Notes: generated by a model not told the origin, from the sequence alone. 64,000 nt of DNA from Flavobacteriales bacterium (GCA_028281825.1 JANQJC010000140.1:1-64000); one strand, 5' to 3'. Numbered from the stretch's first letter, positions 1-9,772 are shown. Translations and numbers: made by a program.

Positions 1-302
<302 letters not shown>

Positions 303-395
303 TTCTAACAGCTGAAACTTTAGTTTTTTTTCTCTATGTATTTTCTTGATATGTCAAATAGTATTTGTCCTGATAGCTATCGGGACTAACAGCTT

Positions 396-505
396 AAGGT
401 GACTATTGCGACGGGGCCCACCTCTTCCCATACCGAACAGAGAAGTTAAGCCCGTCTGCGCAGATGGTACTAGGGTTACACCTGGGAGAGTATGTCGTTG
501 CCACT
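396..505 (+). rRNA. 5S ribosomal RNA
   Basis: About 110 bases with the typical 5S core: the CCCATACCGAAC loop near 427-438, GAAGTTAAGCCC after it, and a closing stem formed by GGTGAC (398-403) and GTTGCC (497-502). It follows the 23S gene by about 90 bases and is followed at once by a terminator, so it ends the operon. Ends are set from the terminal stem and may be off by a few bases. Confidence 0.95.
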
Positions 506-511
506 TTTATT

Positions 512-542
512 AAAACCCTGACTTCGGTCGGGGTTTTTTTTT
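512..542 (+). terminator. Intrinsic terminator of the rRNA operon
   Basis: The arms CCCTGAC and GTCGGGG, joined by a TTCG tetraloop, form a stable stem followed by a run of nine T. It lies directly after 5S rRNA and closes the ribosomal operon. Confidence 0.9.
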
Positions 543-601
543 GATATTTGCGGCTATAATAAGGTAGGTTAAACCTCGTTATCCGAAAGACTACTTCTCA
601 G

Positions 602-2647
602 GTGTTGACAAAGAATTTTTTCTTTATTCTGTTTCTACTATCAGCCTTTGCCGTTAAGGGACAGGTGGTTGAATTGGATTCAACCAATACCTTTGAAGTT
701 GATACCATAATAAAGCTTGAACCCGAATTGACAAAAGTAGTTGCACCTGACACAACTGAGGTTAACTATGATAGTTTGGATGTAAGGGAATTTACCTTCA
801 ATAACTTAAAATACAGTTACAGACCGATTTCAAAGGGTGTTGGGAATACGTTGGAAGACTTCCAACTCTATAATCCTACCATTCAAAACAGGTTACAGGC
901 TTTTGGGTTAGGAAATCTCGGCTCTGCTTATTTTTCAGCACGTTTGGAGGATTACGACCATCAAGGTTTTCATTACTGGCAAAGAGATGTAAAGGAACCA
1001 TTTATGTTTTTCCCTGAAGAGTTGGTGTATTATACCAGCCAGGAGGCTTATAGCCAAGTGGATTATGTAGGTGGTTCAAAGAAGGAGAATTATGCAAGGG
1101 TGGTATTGGCCAGGAATTTTGGTAAGTATTTCAACCTTGGTTTTAAGTACACACGTGTTAACTCTGAAGGGTTTTACTTGCGTCAATTGAATTCTTACCA
1201 GAATATAGCAGCCTTTTCAAAACTATATTCAAAGGATAGAAGATACATGTTACTGGTTAATGGAGCTTTTAATGGTAACACCAATCAGGAAAATGGTGGT
1301 ATAGCAGCTGATACTATTTTTGAAGATAACTTGAGTGGCAATAGAAAGTTGATACCTATTAATCTTTCAGATGCACAAACGCGACTGCGAAAAAGGCATG
1401 CCTTTGTTTACCAGCACTTTGATTTTGGAAGAAAAACCACTCCCCCCCAAGCGATTGATACCCTGGCAACTGATAGCTTAGGATTAGATACCCTTCAGAT
1501 AGATACGATTAAACCAGAGATAACCGAAGGACGGCTTTTTCGTGTAGGCCATACTTTTAAGTACACCATGCAAGCCTCTGCATATGATGATAATGTGCCA
1601 TCTGGTGGCTTCTACAATGATATCTATCTCGATTCAACGGTAACAGCGGATTCAACCAGAATAAGAAATTTCTCTAATACGGTATCACTCATCTATTTTG
1701 GGAAGGGAATTATAGATAGCCTTTATAAGAAGAATACTATCGCACTTGATTTTAGCTTGGATAATATCAAGATAAACCAATCGCTCAACGATACTTTGGA
1801 TACGCTCAGAGTAGCAGACCACTTTAGCAATATTGGTGGACACGTAAAATGGCTAAGCAGAGGAAAGGTAGTGGACAGAACGGAAGTAGCCGCCAGTTTT
1901 ATTTTTGCTGGATATAATAAGGCAGACCATACGGTTCGAGTAAAAGCTTTGAAGAAGCTAGGTGGTACCAGCTTACAATTGCAGTTGAACTACTTGCAAC
2001 AACAGCCAGCTTATTTCTTAACCCAATACTCTTCTAATCATTTCAGGTGGTTATACGATTTAAACCAGGTACTTACCCGAAATGCAGGAGTTGACTTTAC
2101 CTGGGATAAAGCTCACTTGGCTGTTGCAATAGACCATACAAGTATTAGCCGTTTCGCCTATCTCGACACACTCTCACAACCAGTGCAATCAGGTGGTGAA
2201 GTGAGCGTTCAGTCTGTAAAGTTGAGCCATTCCCTTAAGTTCGGTAAATTTCATTTGCAAACTACAGGTATTGTTCAGAACACAGGTGGAGAAGATATTT
2301 TACGTTTACCATTGGCAATTGTTCATGAAACATTTTCTTATCAGGATAAGTGGTTTAAAGACAAGCTAGTGGTGAGAATGGGAGTGGACTTGTTTTATAA
2401 CACTTCTTTCTATGCGAATGCTTACAACCCTGCATTGGCGCAGTTTCATTTACAAGACACGAAAGAAGTCGGCGGCTATCCCTATCTCGATTTCTTTTTT
2501 AGTTTCAAGATTAAGAAGTTCCGTGCATTCTTAAAACTGGAGCATCTTAACTCTGGACTAATGGGATATGAGTATTACCAAACACTGCATTACCCAAGTA
2601 ACGATAGAGCCTTTAAGTACGGAATTAGTTGGGCGTTTTTAGACTAG
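602..2647 (+). CDS. Putative outer-membrane porin (Porin_10-like)
   Basis: 681-residue predicted beta-barrel of the Bacteroidota putative-porin family. A hydrophobic signal peptide spans about residues 4-20, ending near KGQ. The family-typical stretch around residues 130-200 (FFPEELVYYTSQ, then GGSKKENYARV and FGKYFNLGF) is followed by alternating hydrophobic and polar strands to the C-terminus, which ends in an aromatic strand (ISWAFLD). An Asp/Thr-rich loop lies near residues 280-305. Likely role: diffusion or uptake channel of unknown substrate. The start is GTG at 602 or TTG at 605; no ATG gives a complete signal peptide. It stands alone after the rRNA terminator. Family assignment is good, substrate unknown. 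Confidence 0.82.
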   Translation: MLTKNFFFILFLLSAFAVKGQVVELDSTNTFEVDTIIKLEPELTKVVAPDTTEVNYDSLDVREFTFNNLKYSYRPISKGVGNTLEDFQLYNPTIQNRLQAFGLGNLGSAYFSARLEDYDHQGFHYWQRDVKEPFMFFPEELVYYTSQEAYSQVDYVGGSKKENYARVVLARNFGKYFNLGFKYTRVNSEGFYLRQLNSYQNIAAFSKLYSKDRRYMLLVNGAFNGNTNQENGGIAADTIFEDNLSGNRKLIPINLSDAQTRLRKRHAFVYQHFDFGRKTTPPQAIDTLATDSLGLDTLQIDTIKPEITEGRLFRVGHTFKYTMQASAYDDNVPSGGFYNDIYLDSTVTADSTRIRNFSNTVSLIYFGKGIIDSLYKKNTIALDFSLDNIKINQSLNDTLDTLRVADHFSNIGGHVKWLSRGKVVDRTEVAASFIFAGYNKADHTVRVKALKKLGGTSLQLQLNYLQQQPAYFLTQYSSNHFRWLYDLNQVLTRNAGVDFTWDKAHLAVAIDHTSISRFAYLDTLSQPVQSGGEVSVQSVKLSHSLKFGKFHLQTTGIVQNTGGEDILRLPLAIVHETFSYQDKWFKDKLVVRMGVDLFYNTSFYANAYNPALAQFHLQDTKEVGGYPYLDFFFSFKIKKFRAFLKLEHLNSGLMGYEYYQTLHYPSNDRAFKYGISWAFLD

Positions 2648-2811
2648 CTATTAGCAATTTTAAGTTCATAATTGACTATAGAGTTCGCAAGGCTGGCTCA
2701 AAGAGATTGCCATTATTTGGTATCGAGCTTGTAAATCCATCTATTTTTGCAATGGGGTTACAAACCCTGTAGAGCGGATACTTTCCACTTCGGGATTTCA
2801 AACTATCCATT

Positions 2812-3237
2812 TTAAATATCGAAATCTTGAATATCTGCTTCTTTGATATTGAACGGTTTCAGAACATGAAGGGTTTTAGCAGAGACTACAAGCCTGTAAT
2901 CTTTTGCTAAACCAAAATCATCCTTACCAGCTTTACCAAATACTTTTAACCAATAAAAATTTGGCAAACTCTTATTAGGATACAATTCTTTGAATGTACT
3001 GGAAACAGAAATGGTTAATTCAGAAAAAAGAACTCCAGTTAGGACATTGTTTTCTATTTCATTCTTTAGCTTTTCTGATACTAGAAAGCAAGGAAATGAC
3101 TCAACGATGTCATTGCCCAACCAACCATCAAACTCATAATGTAATTCCTTGACTAAGGGTGGATATACTGAATTATCTAGTTTAGTTCCTTCACCAAATC
3201 CTCCAGAAACTTCAGGCTCTAAATATTTAAATTTCAT
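2812..3237 (-). CDS. Hypothetical protein, possible immunity-type protein
   Basis: 141-residue cytoplasmic protein without signal peptide or membrane segment. It is acidic, with ESFPCFLVSEKL in the middle and FYWLKVFGKAGKDDFGLA followed by YRLVVS near the C-terminus. The general look, a short monodomain acidic protein with a Trp/Phe-rich core, resembles predicted immunity proteins of polymorphic toxin systems. That is inference from style, since no named family is certain. No toxin gene is adjacent; the neighbours are the porin (convergent) and a secreted protein. If it is an immunity gene it is an orphan. Confidence 0.6.
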   Translation of the reverse strand: MKFKYLEPEVSGGFGEGTKLDNSVYPPLVKELHYEFDGWLGNDIVESFPCFLVSEKLKNEIENNVLTGVLFSELTISVSSTFKELYPNKSLPNFYWLKVFGKAGKDDFGLAKDYRLVVSAKTLHVLKPFNIKEADIQDFDI

Positions 3238-3304
3238 AGGTTTGAAAACCTGGTTTTAATCATATCACATTACTAAAAGCTACATCAATAATTTTTCAAT
3301 CTCA

Positions 3305-4591
3305 TCAAGTCTTCTGTTTCTTCTTCTTAGCAGCAGGGAAAAGGATGTTATTCAGGATTAACCTATAGCCAGGTGAGTTAGGGTGCAGATTTAAATCTGT
3401 TGGTGGGTCACCTACAAAGTGTTGGTAGTCTTCCGGGTCATGGCCGCCGTAGAAAGTCCAGGTGCCATTACCAAACTCACCGTGAATATAACGGGCCTCG
3501 CCAATGGCTTTATTTTCACCCATTACCAATACTTCAGGCTTTACGAATTGTTTGGTGAAAGCAGTAGTTTGCCCCATGAAGCCTTTGATGACATGCTCAT
3601 GGTTTTGGCAAAGCATAGTTGGGACGGGGTCCCATTTGGCTGAGAATTCAAATAGGGTAAAGTAATCCGTTGTTTTGGTTACTTTTCTGCCCCTTGTGCG
3701 AGTTGCATCAATGTTAGAAAACTCATATTGCAAAGGGTTGGTCTCTAACTGAAAATCATGAAAAGCAAATGAATTACCATAATTCAACTTTTGGTTGTAT
3801 CCTGGTTCTGAAGGGTCGCCATCATACATTGACTCGCAGATATCAATTCCTTCAGCAGCAAGGGCTATGTCATAAGAGTCAGTAGCTGAGCACATCGCAA
3901 ATAGGAAACCACCACCTGCTGTGAAGTCACGTATTTTTTTGGCAACAGCTAACTTTAACTGTGATACCTTATTGAAGCCATATTTTTTGGCCATTGCTTC
4001 AGAATACCTCACTTGTTCCTGATACCAAATTTGGTTTTTATAGGCATTATAGAACCTACCATATTGTCCAGTGAAATCTTCATGGTGCAGATGCAGCCAG
4101 TCGTAAAGCGGTAACTTATCACCCAATATTTCTTCATCATAAACCACATCGTAGGGTACTTCTGCATAGGTGAGGACGAGCGTAACGGCATCATCCCAAG
4201 GTTGCTTGTTTTTAGGTGAGTATACCGCAACTTTGGGTGGTTTTTCCAGCTTTACCATGTCCATATTCACTTCGGGGTCAGCTATTTCTTGCAAAATGGC
4301 TGTTGATTGCACATCTGCTATTATCTCATAAGAAACTCCGCGGATGATGCATTCATTTTCCAACGGCTTAGCGTTTTTAAACATGAAGCTACCGCCTCGA
4401 TAGTTGAGCAACCAATCTACTTCAACATCTTTTTGTAGTACCCAATATGCAATGCCATAGGCTTTCAGGTGATTTTTCTGTGATTGGTCCATCGGGATTA
4501 GGATATAGGATGCCAATCCTTGAAATGATAGCCCAAGTACCAAGAAAAGAGTGGTTAAAAAGCTCAATATTTTAGAAAGGTGGTTCTTCAT
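3305..4591 (-). CDS. Secreted class I glutamine-amidotransferase-like protein
   Basis: 428 residues with an N-terminal hydrophobic signal or anchor (about 8-27). The body contains VAVYSPKNKQPWDDAVTLVL, LHLHHEDFTGQYGRF and a flavodoxin-like core with GGGFLFAMCSATDSYD, where the Cys could be a nucleophile as in class I amidotransferase folds. Near the C-terminus is GTWTFYGGHDPED. Similar Bacteroidota proteins are often labelled asparagine synthetase B, but I see neither the N-terminal Cys-2 glutaminase nor the PPi-type ATP site of AsnB, so that label is probably wrong. The start codon lies inside the 3' end of dnaB (20-base overlap), implying translational coupling. The tail is basic (KKKKQKT). 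Function unknown. Confidence 0.75.
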   Translation of the reverse strand: MKNHLSKILSFLTTLFLVLGLSFQGLASYILIPMDQSQKNHLKAYGIAYWVLQKDVEVDWLLNYRGGSFMFKNAKPLENECIIRGVSYEIIADVQSTAILQEIADPEVNMDMVKLEKPPKVAVYSPKNKQPWDDAVTLVLTYAEVPYDVVYDEEILGDKLPLYDWLHLHHEDFTGQYGRFYNAYKNQIWYQEQVRYSEAMAKKYGFNKVSQLKLAVAKKIRDFTAGGGFLFAMCSATDSYDIALAAEGIDICESMYDGDPSEPGYNQKLNYGNSFAFHDFQLETNPLQYEFSNIDATRTRGRKVTKTTDYFTLFEFSAKWDPVPTMLCQNHEHVIKGFMGQTTAFTKQFVKPEVLVMGENKAIGEARYIHGEFGNGTWTFYGGHDPEDYQHFVGDPPTDLNLHPNSPGYRLILNNILFPAAKKKKQKT

Positions 4592-6104
4592 CTTCCATAT
4601 CGTTCATGCGTGACCCTCGAATAATCGTATTCGAACCACTATTGTCATCAAACTCGTTTGAAGTTGGTAACGTGAAATTCTCAAAATTGTTGTCGTCTCC
4701 GTCTGTAAATTTCGCGAAATGCGCAATGAATTTAAGGAATACAGTATCAAGGGCACCATTTCTGTGCTTGGCAATTATCAGTTCAGCCAAACCATTGGTT
4801 GGACGTCCGTCTTCAAGGGTGTCCAGTCCGTAATACTCAGGGCGATAAATAAACATTACCATATCTGCATCCTGCTCAATCGCTCCTGATTCCCTCAAGT
4901 CAGACAACTGGGGACGCTTGGCGCTTCCTCTTTGTTCTACGTTACGGCTTAGCTGTGATAGCGCAATGATAGGCACATCCAATTCTTTGGCTATACTTTT
5001 CAATGTTCTTGAAATGGTGCTGATTTCTTGCTCTCTGTTGCCTTTATTGTCACCGCCTGTAGTCATCAATTGCAGGTAATCCACTATGATTATTTTGATG
5101 TCGTGTCTTTGCTTGAGCCTGCGACACTTAGCCCTGAACTCGAACACGGTAAGCGAAGGCGTGTCATCTATGAATAAAGGTGCATCCGATAGTCGGCCAA
5201 TTTTCGCATGCAGTTGCTCCCATTCATGGTCTTCCAGGTCACCTTTTCTAAGTTTATCTTGTGTCAGTTCGGCTTCACTGGCTATCAACCTGTTAACCAA
5301 CTGGATGGATGACATTTCTAATGAGAAAATACCAACGGGTGTATTGTGTTCAACAGCCATATTGCGCGCCATTGACAGTACAAATGCAGTTTTGCCCATA
5401 CCCGGCCTAGCAGCTAATATCAATAAGTCGGACCTTTGCCAACCTGAAGTAATTCTATCCAGGTCAGTGAAACCCGAGGGTACACCTGTAACATTCGATT
5501 GATGTTCTTTGGCTGCCTCTATCTGGTCTAGCGCCTGACGGATGAGTGAGCTCATTTTGTCATAGTTCTTCCTGATACTGCCTTCTGCAACACCGAAAAG
5601 CTCACTTTCAGACTTATCCAGCAATTGGAAGACATCCGTGGTATCCTCATAGGCATCCCTTATGATGACAGATGAAATGCGGATAAGTTCTCTTTGGATA
5701 TATTTTTGAACGATTATTCTTGCGTGATATTCAGCATTTGCGGTTGAAGCCACGCGGTTGGTAAGTTGGCTGATATAAAAGGGGCCACCAACAATTTCCA
5801 GTTCACCTGATTTTTTTAGTTGAGAAGTTACTGTTAAGATATCAACAGGTTCGCCTTTTTCAAAAAGTTTTTGAATGCCTGAGAAAATCCTTTGATGTGC
5901 TTCTTTGTAAAAACTTTCAGGCTTTAGAATTTCAATCACATCAGTAACGGCATCACGCTCCAACATAAGTGCTCCCAATACGGCCTCTTCCAAGTCTACA
6001 GCCTGTGGTGGCAGCTTTCCATGCTCTAGAGACATTGCCTTAAATGAGTCATTTTTTGACCTATTTTTCCTCTTATCTGTTAACTTTTCGTCCATTGGGT
6101 CCAT
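4572..6104 (-). CDS. dnaB: Replicative DNA helicase DnaB
   Basis: 510 residues, a normal length for DnaB and without an intein. The N-terminal helical domain (about 30-135, starting LPPQAVDLEEAVLGALMLE) is followed by a linker and the RecA-like C-terminal motor. Walker A (RPGMGKTA) is at about 233-240, Walker B is in IIIVDYLQLM, and the DnaB-specific SQLSRNVEQR and SDLRESGAIEQDADMVMF motifs follow. It unwinds DNA ahead of the replisome as a hexamer. The first 25 residues are a basic extension of low conservation, so translation could also begin at the Met near residue 24. It heads a two-gene leftward unit with the overlapping secreted protein. Confidence 0.97.
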   Translation of the reverse strand: MDPMDEKLTDKRKNRSKNDSFKAMSLEHGKLPPQAVDLEEAVLGALMLERDAVTDVIEILKPESFYKEAHQRIFSGIQKLFEKGEPVDILTVTSQLKKSGELEIVGGPFYISQLTNRVASTANAEYHARIIVQKYIQRELIRISSVIIRDAYEDTTDVFQLLDKSESELFGVAEGSIRKNYDKMSSLIRQALDQIEAAKEHQSNVTGVPSGFTDLDRITSGWQRSDLLILAARPGMGKTAFVLSMARNMAVEHNTPVGIFSLEMSSIQLVNRLIASEAELTQDKLRKGDLEDHEWEQLHAKIGRLSDAPLFIDDTPSLTVFEFRAKCRRLKQRHDIKIIIVDYLQLMTTGGDNKGNREQEISTISRTLKSIAKELDVPIIALSQLSRNVEQRGSAKRPQLSDLRESGAIEQDADMVMFIYRPEYYGLDTLEDGRPTNGLAELIIAKHRNGALDTVFLKFIAHFAKFTDGDDNNFENFTLPTSNEFDDNSGSNTIIRGSRMNDMEDEEPPF

Positions 6105-6108
6105 TTCT

Positions 6109-6116
6109 CAAAGATA
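6109..6116 (-). promoter_or_regulatory. Bacteroidota-type -7 box upstream of dnaB
   Basis: On the minus strand this reads TATCTTTG, an exact match to the TAnnTTTG box used by the Bacteroidota primary sigma factor. It sits five bases before the dnaB start. A TTG lies on the minus strand at 6141-6143, 24 bases away and slightly beyond the usual 17-23 spacing. If this is the promoter, the message has almost no leader or starts at an internal Met. Confidence 0.4.
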
Positions 6117-6231
6117 GGTATTCTTGCAGCTTTGATGGGTCAATCTTGCTAACATAAGTTAATAACTATAAAAGATAGTGATTTAGCGTGTTAACACTCA
6201 ATTAACATGATATCCACAGGTTATTAACTAG

Positions 6232-6582
6232 TTATTCACTAGCAGGTGGTTGGTTTGCGGGGTCAACTGTAAAAAGAAAGTTAAAATGTTCCCAGGGAAT
6301 GAAGCCAAATCTTTGGTCCAGTTTAATCACAATGATGATGAGCAGTGGGAGAACGATAAAAAGCACAGCCACAACTTGCATGAGGTCTTTCCTGTTGTTG
6401 AGCCACCTTTTTTTGATTTTTCTCCGAATATTGGACTTTTTGCGGTATAAGACTTTTTTGCGATACTTCTTACGGTGCCTTTTTCTTCTGGGGATGTCTC
6501 CTTCCTCCATTTCAAGTCGATGAACTATTCTTTCGCCGTCATTATCCCTTTCCTGCTCACTATTTTTATGTTCCTCGCTCAT
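6232..6582 (-). CDS. Small highly basic single-pass membrane protein
   Basis: 116 residues. The N-terminal third is acidic and charged, residues about 30-65 are extremely Arg/Lys-rich (RRKRHRKKYRKK and similar), and one transmembrane helix (about 68-87, VVAVLFIVLPLLIIIVI) precedes a short C-terminal tail. The basic block next to the membrane suggests a cytoplasmic N-terminus that could contact nucleic acid or lipid headgroups; function unknown. The ATG at 6582 is preferred over an upstream GTG at 6591. The gene is divergent from the lipoprotein at 6634, with 51 bases between the starts. Confidence 0.65.
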   Translation of the reverse strand: MSEEHKNSEQERDNDGERIVHRLEMEEGDIPRRKRHRKKYRKKVLYRKKSNIRRKIKKRWLNNRKDLMQVVAVLFIVLPLLIIIVIKLDQRFGFIPWEHFNFLFTVDPANQPPASE

Positions 6583-6633
6583 TGCTATCACTCTTATGAT
6601 GTAAATTTATGACATATTTCTCCGTTAAGGGTT

Positions 6634-7953
6634 ATGATGTTAGAAAAAACAACAAAATGTATAATAACTAAATGCGTGCCCCTAGGCTTTGTATTGCTGC
6701 TGGTTCTAACCCAATCGTGTAAGAAGGAGATAGACAATGAGTTGCCCAAGATTGATATCCTTACCCCTTCAGAAAATAAGTTGTTCTTTATTCCTGATGC
6801 TGTCACGATAAATGTTGAAGTGACTGACAATAAAGCTTTAGAATACGTGCGGCTTACAGTTACCAATGAAAATTATGTGTCTGTTGCTCCGGCGGTAGTG
6901 AGGTATCCAGATGCCAATACTACAACTATTAGCCAGTCCATTGTGGTTGATGACCCTCAATTGGCTAGTGGTGATTACTATGTTGTGGTGACGGCATCCG
7001 ATGGTGGAAATGAGAAATCTGCTTACAGAAAAATACGTTTTTATGGACTCGAAAGGAGATATATGGGCGCTGTATTTGTTGATGATGCAACGAGTAACCA
7101 AGTGAATGTTTATCTGGTGGATACCCTATATAATAAACAGTTGATAAGCACTCAATCAGATGACTTTGGAGCCAGCGCCATAAGTTCAAGAAATCAGGCT
7201 TATTACTTGATGGGAAATGTTACAGGGGACATGCAATCGGTAGCGTTATCCTCCAGTGGGGTTGACTGGGCCTTGCCTGCGCAATCAACACCTCCGGCGT
7301 CTTATTTTACTGGTGTTGCGACTTATGATGGTAAGGTTTATATTTCTTCTTATGACAGGAAGATACAGGGTGTAGGTAAGGCTGGTAATGGAATCTTGAG
7401 CATCGAAACCGGAAGTTATATTCCCTATGCCATACATAGGCAGGGTGATGCGCTTTTCAGCGAACAGAGGAATAGTTCATCGGGCCAAAAAAAACTGGTG
7501 CAATACTATGAAGCTAGTGGGGGTTTTAAGAAAGAAATCTCACTAGATATTGAGGTAGTGGAGTTTTGCCATCGAACGGGAGGCGGGGTTTTGGTTTTTG
7601 GAAATAATGGGAGCCAAGGGGTGATGAAAGACTATGATGCTGAAAACAATTCTTTTTGGGAGCCACATGACTTGCCCAATGGAAAAGTACTGAGCGCTTG
7701 CAGGGTTGATGAGAACAATTTTATGATTGGACATGAGAGTGGGGTTTTGTGGTACAGGTACAATGCCAATAGCTTGGTAATTTTCAAGACTGGAGTTCAG
7801 GCAACAGGAATTCAATACAATGATGTTGATAACATAATAGTAGTAGCGACGGGTAGTGAGCTTAAATATTATAGTTTTCCGTCAGGAAGCTTGGTGCAAT
7901 CAATCGGGCACTCCAATCCTATAAAGGGTATTGAAGTTTTCTTCAATAAGTAA
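6634..7953 (+). CDS. Lipoprotein with Ig-like domain and predicted beta-propeller
   Basis: 439 residues. A type II signal peptide ends in the lipobox LTQSC (Cys about residue 29), so the protein is predicted to be lipid-anchored in the envelope. Residues about 35-135 look like an Ig-like/cadherin-like beta sandwich (PKIDILTPSENK, NVEVTDNKALEYVRLTV, VVVTASDGG). The rest has short repeating beta blades of the propeller kind, with a seven-bladed pattern guessed from repeats such as GVATYDGKVYISSYD and GIQYNDVDNIIVVATGS. It ends two bases before aceK, so the pair is co-transcribed and probably translationally coupled. No functional link to AceK is known to me. Confidence 0.75.
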   Translation: MMLEKTTKCIITKCVPLGFVLLLVLTQSCKKEIDNELPKIDILTPSENKLFFIPDAVTINVEVTDNKALEYVRLTVTNENYVSVAPAVVRYPDANTTTISQSIVVDDPQLASGDYYVVVTASDGGNEKSAYRKIRFYGLERRYMGAVFVDDATSNQVNVYLVDTLYNKQLISTQSDDFGASAISSRNQAYYLMGNVTGDMQSVALSSSGVDWALPAQSTPPASYFTGVATYDGKVYISSYDRKIQGVGKAGNGILSIETGSYIPYAIHRQGDALFSEQRNSSSGQKKLVQYYEASGGFKKEISLDIEVVEFCHRTGGGVLVFGNNGSQGVMKDYDAENNSFWEPHDLPNGKVLSACRVDENNFMIGHESGVLWYRYNANSLVIFKTGVQATGIQYNDVDNIIVVATGSELKYYSFPSGSLVQSIGHSNPIKGIEVFFNK

Positions 7954-7955
7954 GA

Positions 7956-9692
7956 ATGGAAGACGTTGTAAAAATAACCGCCAGAAAAATACAGGAAGGC
8001 TTTGACACTTTTCATGTGGAGTTTAAAGCCATGACACGCGCTGCTGCCCGAAGATTTGCTGAGCGAAGATGGCATGAAGTTCATCCTGCTTCGATGGAAA
8101 GGCTAGACCATTATAAGAAATATGTGAAAGCCTCTGTTAAAGAAACCAAGGAACTACTAGCAGATAAGAGAGAGGACAGGGAGACGTGGATTGCGCTGAA
8201 AAAAGAATTCTCAACCCTGGTTGAAAAACGCTATGATGGCCCAATTGTGGAGACTTTCTTTAACTCAGTCCTCAGAAAGATATTTATTACAGAAGGTATC
8301 AACGAGGAAGTCGAGTTTATTGACTTTGAGCGTGAAGTAATATTTGTCAACCCTGATGAGCCCATTTACAATAGTTACTATTTGGGAACGGATGATATTG
8401 AAGTGCTGGTGACCCACATGATGGAAGATTTCGATTTCCAGTTTAAGTTTGCTGACTTTGAAGGTGATGTGCGGTATATTTCCCAAAGGTTTACCGAGGT
8501 ATTGAAAGAAGCTTTTTATAAAGTGGATTTTGATAGGCTGGATATGCTCAAGTCTGTTTTTTACCGAAACAAAGGGGGCTACTTGGTGGGTAGGATAATA
8601 AGAGGGAATAAGATGATACCCGTGGTGATACCATTGGTGCATTTTGAGAATGGAGTGGAAGTGGATAACGTATTGCTTACCCCCAGTGCTATCAGTATTG
8701 TATTTAGTTTCACCCGTTCATACTTTTTTGTTGAAGCCGAGAATCCAATCGAGTTAATCCATTTTTTGCGCCCATTGATGAGCCATAAAGCGGTGTCAGA
8801 ATTGTATGCTTCAATAGGTTATAATCGTCATTCTAAAACGGTTCTTTACAAAGAAATATACCAGCAACTGGATAGACTGGACGAGAGTTTTGAGTTTGCG
8901 CCCGGTATTAAAGGGATGGTGATGAGTGTATTTGATTTGCCCTCATATAATGTGGTATTTAAGGTAATCAAAGACAACTTTAAACCACCAAAGACGGTAA
9001 CGCGTGAGCATGTGATAAAAAGCTATCGCCTGGTTTTTATGCATGATAGGGTGGGACGCCTGGCTGATGCCCAGGAATTTGAGTATCTAAAGTTTCCAAA
9101 AGATAGGTTTAAGCAAGAGGTGTTGGAAGAGTTGCTTGAGAAGTGCTCAAATGATGTGTATGTTGAAGATGATACGGTGGTTATAAAACAGCTATTTACC
9201 GAGCGGAAAATGGTGCCACTTAATATTTATTTGGCTAATGCAGGTACCGAGGCTGCGAAAAAAGTTGTTATAGAATATGGGAATGCCATAAAAGAGTTGG
9301 CTGCGGCTAATATTTTCCCTGGTGATTTACTGTTGAAAAATTTTGGTGTTACCCGACATGGAAGGGTGGTGTTTTATGACTACGATGAGTTGTGTTTTCT
9401 TAATGATTGCAATTTTAGGGTGAAGCCTGAACCCAGAAATGCAGAGCAAGAATACTCCAATGAGGCTTGGTATACGGTGGCTGAAAACGACGTTTTTCCA
9501 GAGGAGTTTAGGTCGTTTATGATACCAAGCGGTGAGTTGAGAAAGCATTTTTTAAAAGCCCATGCAGACTTGTTTGATGCAGCCTGGTGGAGAAGCATGC
9601 AAGAGATGCACAAGAACAAGGAGTTAGCAGATTTTTATCCTTATCAAAGGAGAGAAAAAAGTGAGGAAAGACAACCTACACTGCTAGAATAA
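7956..9692 (+). CDS. aceK: Isocitrate dehydrogenase kinase/phosphatase
   Basis: 578 residues, the same length as the E. coli enzyme. AceK phosphorylates and dephosphorylates isocitrate dehydrogenase, switching carbon between the TCA cycle and the glyoxylate bypass. The N-terminal regulatory half begins with the family-typical helices (IQEGFDTFHVEFKAMTRAA). The C-terminal kinase-like domain has LKNFGVTRHGRVVFYDYDE, with the active-site Asp pair falling at residues 475 and 477, the E. coli numbers. The ATG is two bases after the upstream lipoprotein stop. The substrate gene icd lies about 4.4 kb downstream on the other strand and retains the target serine. No aceA or aceB is in the window. Confidence 0.97.
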   Translation: MEDVVKITARKIQEGFDTFHVEFKAMTRAAARRFAERRWHEVHPASMERLDHYKKYVKASVKETKELLADKREDRETWIALKKEFSTLVEKRYDGPIVETFFNSVLRKIFITEGINEEVEFIDFEREVIFVNPDEPIYNSYYLGTDDIEVLVTHMMEDFDFQFKFADFEGDVRYISQRFTEVLKEAFYKVDFDRLDMLKSVFYRNKGGYLVGRIIRGNKMIPVVIPLVHFENGVEVDNVLLTPSAISIVFSFTRSYFFVEAENPIELIHFLRPLMSHKAVSELYASIGYNRHSKTVLYKEIYQQLDRLDESFEFAPGIKGMVMSVFDLPSYNVVFKVIKDNFKPPKTVTREHVIKSYRLVFMHDRVGRLADAQEFEYLKFPKDRFKQEVLEELLEKCSNDVYVEDDTVVIKQLFTERKMVPLNIYLANAGTEAAKKVVIEYGNAIKELAAANIFPGDLLLKNFGVTRHGRVVFYDYDELCFLNDCNFRVKPEPRNAEQEYSNEAWYTVAENDVFPEEFRSFMIPSGELRKHFLKAHADLFDAAWWRSMQEMHKNKELADFYPYQRREKSEERQPTLLE

Positions 9693-9772
9693 TTATCCTA
9701 AAAAATATTTTCTTTGTATGTTGCTTACGAAGTCCGGATGCCAGTTTGCAATATGATTAATTACCGGATTAC

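Noticed and set aside
3305-4591. Name asparagine synthetase B
   Set aside because: No Cys-2 glutaminase start and no ATP-pyrophosphatase motif; the protein has a signal peptide.
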